64,000 nucleotides of DNA from Nonomuraea polychroma (GCF_004011505.1 NZ_SAUN01000001.1:8831501-8895500); one strand, 5' to 3'. Numbered from the stretch's first letter, positions 43,553-52,201 are shown. Made by a program: numbers and translations. The notes: generated by a model not told the origin, from the letters alone.

Positions 43553-45523
43553 CTAGGGGAAGGGGTGGGGGAACGGGTTGAGCTGCTCCGGCCGCAGGTC
43601 CTCGGCGCGGTGGCCGAGCAGGCGCGGCCTGGACAGCAGCCGGGGCAGGCCGTGGGTACGCCGGTGCCGGTGCCCGAAGGTGATCGGCACCGTGCCCGGC
43701 ACGATCACCTTGGCCGCGTGCAGCCCGGCCGCTTCCATCTCGGGCGAGGTGGTGTCCACGGCGATCACGTCCAGGCCGGAGTCCAGGTAGCGCCGCACCA
43801 GCTCGGCGAGGTCTTCGGTGAGGTCGTCGTGGGCGGGCCAGCCTGGCAGGGCTGCCAGGGCCAGGCGGGGGCCTCCGGCGGCGAGGAACGCCAGCCGGTC
43901 GTACGCGCCCGGGTGCCCGTACACCATCGGGTGGTCGTCCAGCGTGCGCACCAGGTCGGAGTCGGCGGCCAGTCGTGCGGCCCGCGCGGGGTCGTACCGA
44001 TCGAGCTGGCCTTCCAAGGTGGGGCCCAGCTCGACCAGGGCGCGGCGCAGGGCATGCTCGGGCTCCAGGTGAGCGGCGCTGCCGCAGACGGCCTTGGGGC
44101 GTTCCGGGTTGCCGGCCGGGTCCACGGCCATCACCCAGAACACCGGCACCCCCTGCTCCATGGCCGTCACGTACGCCTCGACGGTGTAGCCCAGCCGGTG
44201 CCTGAGCCGTTCGGCGATCATCGGAATGCGCCGGTCCGTGGCGGAGTCCAGGTCCACGGGGGACATCGGCATCCTGGCGTACCAGGTCGTCAGGATGGCG
44301 TCACGCTCGGCCACCTCCAGCAGCCCGTACAGGATCGCCTCGGCCGGGCACCCGCCGGCCGCGCAGCCGTTGGAGCTCTCGTAGGCGAGCCCGGGGTCGG
44401 GAGGCGGACCGTAATAGACGTAGCTCTCGGGTACGAGCAGCGGCGCGTCCCGCCCGAACGAGTACGCCCACACCCACGAGATCTCCCGGCTCGGGTCGAA
44501 CCGGGAGAACCAGAAGCCCGGCAGGTCGTAGCGGTCGTCCGGGTAGAGGCCCAGCGTGCGGGGGTCCAGGGCCTGCTCGGCCACGTCGGCGTACGCGGCC
44601 CGGACGGCGGGGCGGCGGGCGCGCGGGTGGATGCCGGCGATCCGCTCCAGAGCCTCGACCATCGCGGTCGTCCTGGCCGCGGAGAAGTCGTCGCATCGGC
44701 CGTACCCGTGGTGGCTCTCGTCCGAGGTGCGGGCCGGGGCCAGGCGGGCCACCGCCATCGGGCTGCCGCCCCGCGCGTCCGAGACGAGGGACTGGATCAG
44801 CCCAGTCTCCCCGTCCACGAACATCTCCCGCAATTCCTCCTCCCTGCCCGCCAGATCGGCCACCCGGAACACGCCGGGGGCCGGTTTCCGTGCGGGCCCG
44901 CGCGGCGGGCGCACGACCTCTCGGGTGTCAGGCGGGCGGCGGCCGCAGTCGGGGCACAGGGGGTCCGGCAGGAACGGGTGCCTGCGTACGAGTCCGGTCG
45001 ACACGCTCACCCGTAGCAGCGCCCCGGCCGTCAGCGCGGTGGCGGCGTCCTCGCGCAGCCGGTCCAGCTCCGCGGCGGCCAGCGCGGCGACCGCGGTGGC
45101 CGTCGCCCGGGTGAGCAGCCCGGACGGGCGCGCCGCCAGCTCCTCGCCGAAGCGCACCCGCATGGCGTCCCTGCCCTGGGCGTCGGCCCGGTTCGCATCC
45201 CGCCTGCGTGCCACGCAGGTGGGGCAGCCGGGGGCGGGCGGGTGTACGGCGGGGCCCAGCAGCACCCAGCCGGCGTCCACCCGCACCGGCAACCACGGGA
45301 TCCCGCGGGCGGCGGCCAACCGGGTCAACGCCGGATAATCCCGCTCATCGCTGGCATCGCTCACGGTCAGCAGCGCCGTCGCCCCGTCCGGCCGGGTCGC
45401 GTCACTTGCGGTCAACCGGTCGGGGGTGAAGGCCGCGGTGATGGCGGCGTGCAGCCTGCCCGTGCCGAGCACAGCGGTGTCCGGCGGCGTGCGTGTCCGC
45501 AGCACCGTCGTGTCCGGCGTCAC
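43553..45523 (-). CDS. YcaO cyclodehydratase fused to an N-terminal partner domain (TbtG/LazE type)
   Basis: A 656-residue protein. The N-terminal part (about 1-200) has zinc-type pairs CPTC and CPDC and looks like the cyclodehydratase partner domain. The YcaO domain follows, with ATP-binding motifs (AYESSNGCAAGGCPAEAILY, GLLEVAERDAILTTWYARMP). It ends NPFPHPFP, the proline-rich PxPxP C terminus typical of azoline-forming YcaO enzymes. It uses ATP to cyclise Cys (Ser/Thr) to azolines. GTG 45523 overlaps the stop of the RRE gene by 4 bases, so the pair is co-translated and probably acts as a complex. Confidence 0.92.
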   Translation of the reverse strand: MTPDTTVLRTRTPPDTAVLGTGRLHAAITAAFTPDRLTASDATRPDGATALLTVSDASDERDYPALTRLAAARGIPWLPVRVDAGWVLLGPAVHPPAPGCPTCVARRRDANRADAQGRDAMRVRFGEELAARPSGLLTRATATAVAALAAAELDRLREDAATALTAGALLRVSVSTGLVRRHPFLPDPLCPDCGRRPPDTREVVRPPRGPARKPAPGVFRVADLAGREEELREMFVDGETGLIQSLVSDARGGSPMAVARLAPARTSDESHHGYGRCDDFSAARTTAMVEALERIAGIHPRARRPAVRAAYADVAEQALDPRTLGLYPDDRYDLPGFWFSRFDPSREISWVWAYSFGRDAPLLVPESYVYYGPPPDPGLAYESSNGCAAGGCPAEAILYGLLEVAERDAILTTWYARMPMSPVDLDSATDRRIPMIAERLRHRLGYTVEAYVTAMEQGVPVFWVMAVDPAGNPERPKAVCGSAAHLEPEHALRRALVELGPTLEGQLDRYDPARAARLAADSDLVRTLDDHPMVYGHPGAYDRLAFLAAGGPRLALAALPGWPAHDDLTEDLAELVRRYLDSGLDVIAVDTTSPEMEAAGLHAAKVIVPGTVPITFGHRHRRTHGLPRLLSRPRLLGHRAEDLRPEQLNPFPHPFP

Positions 45524-47382
45524 AGGAGGACGACCCGGACGGCGCAGGGCAGCAGGCGGGCCGCCGCGGGGTCGCCGTTCAGTCGGACCGCCACCGGCAC
45601 CCGCCCCTGCCGCCGTAATGCGCCGGCCAGCAGGGCCGTGTCGGGCGTGCCGTCGAGCCAGCGGGGCGTCTCCAGCCCGAACACCGGGTTCTGCCAGTGC
45701 AGCAACACCCGTTCCAGTCCGTCGTGCATGGCCTGGTGGGCGGTGGGCGCGCAGGAGACGAAAGCCCCGCGGCCGGCCAGGCGGAAGTCGAAGGCGGGGA
45801 CACCGAGCACGTCGGTGAGGTCCCGTATGGCGACGTCCAGACCGGCCAAGGCGATCATCCGGCCGAGGTGGTCGTCAGGCAGCGCCGCGAGCGGGTGGCC
45901 GCCGTCGATCCCACCGGCCACACTGCCGTCACCCTCGATCGCGGCCCGTAGGAGGTCCTCGCAGTGGGCGCGGAGTCCGGCCGCGACCGCTTGATCCCAG
46001 CTCAGGCCGGCCGCCACGCCGACGGGCGCGGGCACCTGATCCAGGGTCACCGGCCTGATGCGGCCGGTGAGCAGCTCCACCCCTTCGTACACGCCTTGCG
46101 GGGTCGACAAGCCGCCGTAGACGGCCGCGGCGGCGAGCAGGGCGCGAAACCGGGCCGTCCGACGGTCCTCACCCCAGCCCGCCACCTCCGGCAGCGGCAC
46201 CCAGCTCGGCAGCACGGACAACGGATCGGAGACACTCGCCCGGCACACGGCGAGCGGGCTCTGCGCGAGATCCCCTTCGTCGAGGGAGGTGAGCACGCCG
46301 AGCCGGGGATCCACCAGCTCCGGCACCCGCTCCAGCACCCGCTCCAGCACCCGCTCCTCAGTCACCGGCGCCGCATCGCCATCAGGCTCTGGCGACGCGT
46401 TCATCCCGATCGCGGCGCGGGGGTGGGGGAGGAAACGGTGGGAGCGGGTGTCGAGGTTACGCAGGTCGATCCTCGTCATACGTGGTGCGCCGCTCTCCAG
46501 GGGGCGTTCCATGCCGGTCAGGAAGGAGAAGCACGCCAGCCCCAGCACCGCGGCGACCACCGCGGGCACCGGTCCGGTCACCCAGTCCTCCTCGGCGTGC
46601 AGCCTGGGCTCGACCGGCGCGGCGGCCAGCCGGTGCCAGCCGGACTCGGCCTGCGTGACGGAGGGCGGCCCGACCCCGCTCAGCCACACCTCCGAGCGCC
46701 GGACCAGCACTTGCGCGATGGAGGTGCCCGATCGGTGTGCGGCGCGGCCGGCCTGGACCAGCGCGCCGAGGTCATCACCGATCTGGACGACCAGGTCGTT
46801 CCCGCTCAGGTCGGCATCGGGCCGAGCATCCCCGTCCGCACCCGCGTCGAGGCGCTCAATTCGCACGTGCTGCCCGGGATCGCGGCGTTCCCGGCTGACG
46901 AGGGTGGCGAGACCGGACGGGTCGGCGGTGATCACGTGCAGATCCCTGCAGCCGAACCCCAGGAACGCCGTCAGCACCGCCCTCAGCAGCGCTCCTTCCC
47001 CGCTGACGGTGACGCGCGCCTGCCGCGCCTGCAGGAAGCGCTTTTCCGGCGAGTCGAACGCGTACCCGATGAAGGCGATCTCGTCGGCGTACGTGCGGCG
47101 TTCGGCGTCGGTCAGCCCGTCTTCGGGCTCGCCCCGGGCGTCCACCACGAACCGCTGCTCGACGAGGCTGCCCACCAGCCGGTCCACCATGGCCCGCTTG
47201 TCATCGGGCAGTGCCCCGGTCAGCTCGGCCAGCGTCCTGCGGCCGTCCAGCGCCGGCGCGAGCCGGGCCAGCCAGGCGTAGGCGTGCGGTCCTCGGAGGA
47301 TGCAAGTGGACAAATCCCCCTGCACGTATGCCCCGTCGGCGATCTCTACGAATCGAACGTCTTCTCGAAGCCTGGGCTTCAT
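45520..47382 (-). CDS. RRE-containing ocin-ThiF-like leader-binding protein (TbtF/LazD type)
   Basis: A 620-residue protein, first in the operon. The N-terminal 90 residues form a PqqD-like RiPP recognition element: MKPRLREDVRFVEIADGAYV, QGDLSTCILRGPHAYAWLAR, RTLAELTGALPDDKRAMVDR. An E1/ThiF-like domain without obvious catalytic motifs follows (FLGFGCRDLHVITADPSGLA). It binds the leader and presents the core to the YcaO enzyme. A small internal repeat (ERVLERVLERV) comes from a 15-bp tandem repeat near 46330. ATG 47382 is chosen because the promoter and CelR/CebR box lie just upstream; a longer frame would run through them. Confidence 0.88.
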   Translation of the reverse strand: MKPRLREDVRFVEIADGAYVQGDLSTCILRGPHAYAWLARLAPALDGRRTLAELTGALPDDKRAMVDRLVGSLVEQRFVVDARGEPEDGLTDAERRTYADEIAFIGYAFDSPEKRFLQARQARVTVSGEGALLRAVLTAFLGFGCRDLHVITADPSGLATLVSRERRDPGQHVRIERLDAGADGDARPDADLSGNDLVVQIGDDLGALVQAGRAAHRSGTSIAQVLVRRSEVWLSGVGPPSVTQAESGWHRLAAAPVEPRLHAEEDWVTGPVPAVVAAVLGLACFSFLTGMERPLESGAPRMTRIDLRNLDTRSHRFLPHPRAAIGMNASPEPDGDAAPVTEERVLERVLERVPELVDPRLGVLTSLDEGDLAQSPLAVCRASVSDPLSVLPSWVPLPEVAGWGEDRRTARFRALLAAAAVYGGLSTPQGVYEGVELLTGRIRPVTLDQVPAPVGVAAGLSWDQAVAAGLRAHCEDLLRAAIEGDGSVAGGIDGGHPLAALPDDHLGRMIALAGLDVAIRDLTDVLGVPAFDFRLAGRGAFVSCAPTAHQAMHDGLERVLLHWQNPVFGLETPRWLDGTPDTALLAGALRRQGRVPVAVRLNGDPAAARLLPCAVRVVLL

Positions 47383-47388
47383 CCCCTT

Positions 47389-47438
47389 TGGGAGCGCTCC
47401 CATGCGGCGGACGATACCGACTCGCCATACTCCGGCAA
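47389..47438 (-). promoter_or_regulatory. Thiopeptide operon promoter with an exact CelR/CebR box
   Basis: On the minus strand TTGCCG (complement of 47433-47438) and TATCGT (complement of 47411-47416), 16 bases apart, form a promoter. At the expected transcription start lies TGGGAGCGCTCCCA (47389-47402), a perfect palindrome identical to the CelR site of Thermobifida fusca and the CebR site of Streptomyces. A regulator there would block the whole operon until cello-oligosaccharide is present. The remaining upstream stretch (47439-47690) holds only a short palindrome CCGAGGCCTCGG (47569-47580). Confidence 0.72.
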
Positions 47439-47690
47439 ACGTACCCGCAAGGCCGCCTGCTTTACGGGTGTCCGTTTCCACCCCGGGGCGGGGCGGCGGC
47501 CGCCGTCATCTACACGCACCGGAACGCCGGCCCCACCGGTCCGATGGCAACCTAACCCCTATTTGGGTCCGAGGCCTCGGTCAGCCGGTAAATGAAATTA
47601 TTCACGGGCGAGGCGGCCGAAGGTCGGCGCGATCTCCGATCAGGGCCGTCGGCGGGCCGGCCGATCGGCGGAAGGTGCGCCCCTGGCCGG

Positions 47691-47894
47691 TCAGGCAACC
47701 CGCCGGAAGGCGACCGTCGCCCGGTAGCGAGTGACGGGCTCCGCCAGCAATTCAGCCTCAGCACTGATGACATCCAGTTCGGCGTCAGGACCGAAGAAGT
47801 CGTGGGCCTGAGCCCGGGCGTTCTCCCTGATCTCGTCTGGATTCGCTCCGCTCACGGTGACGCGCAGGGTGAGCGGGAACCGGGTCACACTCAT
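47691..47894 (-). CDS. Small protein of unknown function upstream of the thiopeptide operon
   Basis: A 67-residue protein: FPLTLRVTVSGANPDEIREN, ARAQAHDFFGPDAELDVISA, PVTRYRATVAFRRV. The strand-helix-strand-strand shape and alternating hydrophobic residues suggest a small ferredoxin-like fold. I do not recognise a family. It is on the same strand as the thiopeptide operon but separated by about 300 bases that include the operon promoter, so it is probably a separate unit. No strong ribosome site is visible. Confidence 0.6.
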   Translation of the reverse strand: MSVTRFPLTLRVTVSGANPDEIRENARAQAHDFFGPDAELDVISAEAELLAEPVTRYRATVAFRRVA

Positions 47895-47935
47895 GGGCGG
47901 CTCTCTTTCGCAGAATGGTTATGTCCCCTTAAACA

Positions 47936-47956
47936 GTCACACGAGAGCGGTCACAC
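47936..47956. repeat. Tandem GTCACAC heptamers upstream of the 67-residue gene
   Basis: GTCACAC occurs at 47936-47942 and 47950-47956 (14 bases start to start), and again at 47884-47890 in the first codons of the small gene. The spacing suggests a direct-repeat regulator site. The surrounding stretch (47895-48082) is visibly less GC-rich and has no gene. Confidence 0.3.
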
Positions 47957-48082
47957 CTCAACTAAAACCATCCTCAAGCGGCCATAAAGCACACCTGACT
48001 GAATTCCAGAACAGCGGCCATTTCGCCCACCCACATACGCACCATCACGCCCTTTGTCACCGCAATGGGAAACGGACGCTCG

Positions 48083-48547
48083 TCAGGAGTGGACGGCGCG
48101 GATCTCGGTCACGGTGAATGCGTCGTCGATGTGCCGGTTGTCGACGAGGAAACCGACCAGTCCCGCAACCGCCTCCGTCCCGGTGGCGGCCCTCGCATGT
48201 CCGCTGAGGAGGTAGACCAGCGGAGTGGACGGCTGGTGGAGCGAGAAGCGGCCGCTGTGACGGCGCACGTCCTTCAGCGCCCTGATCGGCATCGGCCGCA
48301 CCGAGGTGAACCACACCGCGACCTCCCACAGCGGCAACGCCGGATCATCCCTGGCCGAGGCGTGGTAGCAGGCGACACAGCCCCGCGCGGCGTGCAGGCC
48401 ATGTGGGCAGGTCCATCGGACGGCGTCAGCGGGGCGCTGGTCGTGGGGGTTCAGCTTCGCCGACTCGGTCACGCGGCGACGTACAGGTCGTGCCAAGTGC
48501 TCGAACGGGGGAAAAGAACCGCTAACGATGATCAAATCCTTTCGCAC
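48083..48547 (-). CDS. Conserved-looking protein of unknown function with Cys/His cluster
   Basis: A 154-residue protein. WTCPHGLHAARGCVACYHAS (residues 45-64) has a C-P-H...C-x-x-C arrangement that could bind zinc. The later part, LKDVRRHSGRFSLHQPSTPL, VYLLSGH, VAGLVGFLVDNRHIDDAFTV, is well formed and ends TEIRAVHS. I do not recognise the family. It is transcribed in the same direction as the 67-residue gene and the thiopeptide operon, with about 190 bases to the next gene. Whether it is linked to them is unknown. Confidence 0.6.
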   Translation of the reverse strand: MRKDLIIVSGSFPPFEHLARPVRRRVTESAKLNPHDQRPADAVRWTCPHGLHAARGCVACYHASARDDPALPLWEVAVWFTSVRPMPIRALKDVRRHSGRFSLHQPSTPLVYLLSGHARAATGTEAVAGLVGFLVDNRHIDDAFTVTEIRAVHS

Positions 48548-48660
48548 AGGTTGCTGCGGCTGCCTGGGGGACGGATGCCATGGCCCGATCCCGGCGGCGG
48601 GTGCCGCACCGCGTCATGGTCCGGGTTCTGGCCTCGAGTATGCGGAGGGACGGGTGTGGG

Positions 48661-49947
48661 TCAGTCGGCGGTGGCGTTGTTCGGCCTGGTGAAGGAGACC
48701 AGGTGGTCGACCTCGGCGAATCCGGCGTCGTCGAACAACGCCCCGGACGGCTCCGGGTCGCCGGCCGCGTACAGGATCGTCTCCGCTGCTCCGTGTTCCC
48801 GCAGGAGCGCCTCGCCTTGGAGCAGCAGCGCCCGTTCGAGTGCCGGGTCGGCGTGGCCGTCGGCAGCGCTGAACCACCACAGGATGCCGCGGCCGTCGAT
48901 CGGCTGCTGAGCGACGAGTTCGGCGGCGGAATCGTCGTCGTGGACCTTCAGCCACCAGCCAGGTGGGGCCTTGCTCGCGACGACCTCGACCAGCGGACTC
49001 GTCGTGGCAGGGAGGTCGAAGGATGTCCCGCGGTGGAGGTAGCGCCAGGAGTTCCTGGCGGCGAAGCCGGCGTGCTCGAGTGCCTTTCGCGTGATGGGCC
49101 GGCGGCCCGTCGGCAGAGCGGCCAGGCCGAGGCCCAGCGCGGCGGTGAAGGCGTGCACGGGTTTGCCGCCGCCCAGCTCGCGAAGCGCGTGGGAGATGAG
49201 CGCTGCGACGACATCCAGGATCTCGCGTCCGTGCAACCACAGGATCTGCCCGGCGCTGCGATCTCGATGTACCGCGTACGACACGGCGCCCACGACGTGA
49301 CTGCCGGGATCCACCAGCACGTCGATCATCGGGTGTTCGATGTCGGCCCAGGGATCGGGATCGCGGTGGGACGTTCCGGCCAGGGCCTGGTCGAGCATCT
49401 CCGGCGTACACGACGGCTGTCCGGGCAGGCGGTCGGCGTCGATGAGCGCGAGCACGGACTCCCTGTCGGAGTCGCGGTAGCGGCGCATCCTCGTCTCCTC
49501 CGTCGGTGCGGGCGCGCTCCGGCAGCCGGTGAGGATCTCGTTCGCGGACATCGTGTTGCCGGTGCGGGCGGCGGTTCTCATCGCGGCGGCCGCAATGGGC
49601 CCGGCGGTGTCCGGCGGGATCACCAGGAGCAGGAAACCGTCCTGGTTGCCGCGGATCACTCTGATCATGTTCGAGGTTGCCGAAAGTCCGCTTACCCGCA
49701 GGAAACGGCCATCGATGAGCAGGTGGGCCGGGACCTCGTCCCATGCGGCCGGGTCGAGCCTGACGCGCAGGATGGGGCCGAGCCGGTCCTCCAGGATGCG
49801 GACAAGGGCGGGCAGCTCGCGGTGGAGGTCGGTGGAATGGGGCCACCACGCACCGTCGAGCGTTCCGTCCCGGGTCAGCGTGGGCTCGAGGAACACGCGG
49901 GCCGGCTGCAGAGCGATGGGCGTGACTGGTGCATGGGCGTTCGGCAT
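48661..49947 (-). CDS. DUF5994-GNAT acetyltransferase fusion
   Basis: A 428-residue protein of two parts. Residues about 10-140 match DUF5994: LEPTLTRDGTLDGAWWPHST and NMIRVIRGNQDGFLLLVIPP. From about residue 150 a GNAT fold follows: MRRYRDSDRESVLALIDADR, then VDPGSHVVGAVSYAVHRDRS and LEHAGFAARNSWRYLHRG; a second GNAT-like lobe appears near the C terminus (LLREHGAAETILYAAGDPEP, GALFDDAGFAEVDHLVSFTR). DUF5994 is usually a stand-alone protein, so the fusion is unusual. The acyl acceptor is unknown. Start ATG 49947 precedes the DUF5994 domain closely. Confidence 0.7.
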   Translation of the reverse strand: MPNAHAPVTPIALQPARVFLEPTLTRDGTLDGAWWPHSTDLHRELPALVRILEDRLGPILRVRLDPAAWDEVPAHLLIDGRFLRVSGLSATSNMIRVIRGNQDGFLLLVIPPDTAGPIAAAAMRTAARTGNTMSANEILTGCRSAPAPTEETRMRRYRDSDRESVLALIDADRLPGQPSCTPEMLDQALAGTSHRDPDPWADIEHPMIDVLVDPGSHVVGAVSYAVHRDRSAGQILWLHGREILDVVAALISHALRELGGGKPVHAFTAALGLGLAALPTGRRPITRKALEHAGFAARNSWRYLHRGTSFDLPATTSPLVEVVASKAPPGWWLKVHDDDSAAELVAQQPIDGRGILWWFSAADGHADPALERALLLQGEALLREHGAAETILYAAGDPEPSGALFDDAGFAEVDHLVSFTRPNNATAD

Positions 49948-50115
49948 CTGACGTGCCGCCTGTCTCCGGAGTGAAGGACCGGCTGAGTCCGGGAAGACGC
50001 CGACGCGGCTGCCGGCATGCGGGATATCCCAGGTAATCCACCATACGCCGCGCGTCCCGGCGCACCCGTCAGCACACACGGGGAACGCGGGGACCTGGGG
50101 GCTGAAGACAAGTAC

Positions 50116-50145
50116 GGGCCCGCACCCCCGTTGGGGTGCGGGCCC
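50116..50145. terminator. Terminator hairpin after the cold-shock gene
   Basis: Arms GGGCCCGCACCCC (50116-50128) and its exact complement (50133-50145), 13 bp with a 4-base loop, 20 bases beyond the cspA-like stop. Confidence 0.8.
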
Positions 50146-50165
50146 GGACTCATGACCGTGCCAGG

Positions 50166-50372
50166 TCAGGCGGCGACGATGTTCTCCGCCTGCGGGCCCT
50201 TCTGGCCCTGGACGATGTCGAAGGACACCTTCTGGCCCTCGTGCAGCTCACGGTAGCCGCCGTTGGCGACGATGTTGGAGTAGTGCGCGAAGACGTCGGC
50301 GCCGCCGCCGTCCTGCGCGATGAAGCCGAAGCCCTTTTCGGAGTTGAACCACTTGACGGTTCCGGAAGCCAT
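50166..50372 (-). CDS. Cold-shock protein, CspA family
   Basis: A 68-residue single cold-shock domain: GTVKWFNSEKGFGFIAQDGG carries RNP1 (KGFGFI) and DVFAHYSNI carries RNP2. It binds single-stranded RNA and DNA as a chaperone or antiterminator. The start ATG 50372 follows GGAGATCGAA. The gene has a long upstream region (50373 to about 50530), rich in short A/T runs on a GC background, likely a structured 5' leader as in other cspA genes; an exact promoter could not be fixed. A strong terminator follows. Confidence 0.95.
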   Translation of the reverse strand: MASGTVKWFNSEKGFGFIAQDGGGADVFAHYSNIVANGGYRELHEGQKVSFDIVQGQKGPQAENIVAA

Positions 50373-50639
50373 TTCGATCTCCTCGAGATGTGTGCAGGAA
50401 ACGCAATTCGCACCGCGCGAATTGCCGCGTCGCCGCGATGAGCCCATCCGGAGATGACCGGTAAACAAAAAACGCGCCCGCAGGTTCAACTCTGCCAGAC
50501 GCGCACAAAGCATGTTATGGGTACAACAACTGCAACATCAGAAAGCCTAGCACACGTTTCCCGTGCACCGCACCTAGCGCACCTAGGCCGTTTCACCGGA
50601 CCAGCGCCGAGTCCGTCGGTCTGGATGGAGGTGCTCGTC

Positions 50640-50895
50640 GGGCAGCCGCTCCTGCTGCCCGGCGAGCTTTGCCGAAGCCGGCGTCGGTCGTGTCGAGCGT
50701 GCGCATGGCGGCCGGCGAGGACCCGCTGAGGATCCGCCCGCCGGCCGGCGCGGCCAGGCCGGGCTGGTCTCCGGGGACGATCGTCTGCGTCAGGCCGTAC
50801 GGCCGCAGAATCCGGCGCTTGATCTCCTGCCCGTACGGGCGGCCGGTCAGCTTCTCGATCAGGAGGCCCGCGACGACGTAGCGACCAGCTTGGCG
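50640..50895 (-). pseudogene. Remnant of a beta-lactamase-family serine hydrolase
   Basis: The minus strand reads AGRYVVAGLLIEKLTGRPYG, QEIKRRILRPYGLTQTIVPG and, a little later, GGRILSGSSPAAMRTLDTTD. These match the middle (YxN-to-GL segment) and a later part of class C beta-lactamase or D-Ala-D-Ala peptidase-like hydrolases, but the catalytic SxxK region and the stretch between the parts are missing. It is a decayed copy; 50900-51105 shows no further gene. Confidence 0.6.
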
Positions 50896-51105
50896 ATCAG
50901 GCCCTTGGCCGTGTCCTCCCGGTCGTGCGCGGCCGTCGCCCATGAGGCGAACCATCGATCTTCCTGCTGTGATCCCCAGCAAGCGGGGTGTGGTGGTGAA
51001 CCGCACCCTTGCCTGGGACAAGTTGGCGAGCAAATGACCCTTCATGACCAAGACCTTGACGGCTGATTAACGGGTCAGTCATCTCCACTTCATAACCTTG
51101 ATGAG

Positions 51106-52176
51106 ATGGCAAAGCTGACATGGGCCGTTTGGCCGGCTCTCCTTGCCGCCCTCGCCCTGGCGGCCTCGGCCGCCGGCCTGGGCGGAGCCGCGATATTGGC
51201 CCGCGAAGACCTGCCCCAGAACGTTCCGGTCACCGCGTCGATCTCCGGCTCCGGCTCCACCGCGCAGAAGGGCGCGATGGACGCCTGGCGTGCCGAGTTC
51301 CACCGCATCCACCCCGACTTGCAGGTGAACTACCAGGCCCACGGATCGGGGAACGGCATCAGGGACTTCATCGCGGGCACCACCGCTTTCGCCGGCTCCG
51401 ACGTCGCGATGCACCCGCACGAACAGGCGCAGGCCGACCGACGCTGCCGCAGCCAGGCGGTGCACCTGCCCATGGTGGTCGGCCCCATCGCCGTGGCGTA
51501 CAACCTGCCGTCCATGCCGGACCTGAAGCTCTCACCCACCACCCTGGCCGGCATCTTCAGCGGGCGGATCACCAGATGGGACGCCCAGGAGATCGCCGCC
51601 GACAACCGCGGCAAGCGCCTCCCGCCTGCGGGCATCCGTGTCTTCCACCGCTCCGACGACTCGGGCACGACCCACAACTTCACCACCTACCTCAAGGCGG
51701 CGGGCCGCTGGCCGGACGAGCCGTCCAGGAAGTGGAGGCGCGCGGGGCACGGCGTCGCGGGCTCCTCGGGGGTCGCCGAGGCCGTCCAGCACACCGACGG
51801 CTCCATCGGGTACGTGGAGTACGGCTTCGCCAGCAACGCCCGCCTGCGCACCGCCAAGGTGCGCAACGCCTCCGGCCAGTTCGTGGCGTTGTCGCCCCAG
51901 AGCGCCACGAAGGCGCTGGAGGGGGCCATGATCGTCGGTGACGACGGCGACCTGGTCGTGGAGTTCGACTACATGGCCACAGGGAAGGGCGCCTACCCCA
52001 TCGTCCTGGTCACGTACGAGATCACCTGCGGGCACAACGCCGACCCGCTGGTGCGGACCTTCCTGCGGTACGCGGCGAGCAACGCCGGCCAGTCCTACCT
52101 CGCCCTGCACGGCTACGCCCCGCTCCCACAAGATCTGCTCGCCAAGGTGCGTCACCAACTCGGCGTCACCAACTGA
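51106..52176 (+). CDS. Phosphate ABC transporter substrate-binding protein, PstS-like
   Basis: A 356-residue exported binding protein. The N terminus (TWAVWPALLAALALAASAAG) is a membrane anchor or signal without a lipobox cysteine. The binding fold shows ASISGSGSTAQKGAMDAWRA and YQAHGSGNGIRDFIAGTTAF, AGSDVAM (phosphate loops), LAGIFSGRITRWDAQEI and FHRSDDSGTTHNFTTYLKAA, all PstS motifs. It has no pstC/A/B partners here, so it is an orphan, possibly for sensing or scavenging. TTCATGACC (51041) and TTCATAACC (51089) upstream resemble loose PHO-box half-sites. Confidence 0.87.
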   Translation: MAKLTWAVWPALLAALALAASAAGLGGAAILAREDLPQNVPVTASISGSGSTAQKGAMDAWRAEFHRIHPDLQVNYQAHGSGNGIRDFIAGTTAFAGSDVAMHPHEQAQADRRCRSQAVHLPMVVGPIAVAYNLPSMPDLKLSPTTLAGIFSGRITRWDAQEIAADNRGKRLPPAGIRVFHRSDDSGTTHNFTTYLKAAGRWPDEPSRKWRRAGHGVAGSSGVAEAVQHTDGSIGYVEYGFASNARLRTAKVRNASGQFVALSPQSATKALEGAMIVGDDGDLVVEFDYMATGKGAYPIVLVTYEITCGHNADPLVRTFLRYAASNAGQSYLALHGYAPLPQDLLAKVRHQLGVTN

Positions 52177-52201
52177 GCACGGTCCACCAGCACCTGGGAG
52201 A

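Noticed and set aside
42095..45016. 973-codon plus-strand open frame across the dehydrogenase and YcaO genes
   Set aside because: No domain, low-complexity composition, and antisense to two well supported enzymes with motifs in the right order.
47403..47481. Longer N terminus for the RRE protein
   Set aside because: The extension would be translated through the promoter and operator, and the PqqD-like fold begins at ATG 47382.
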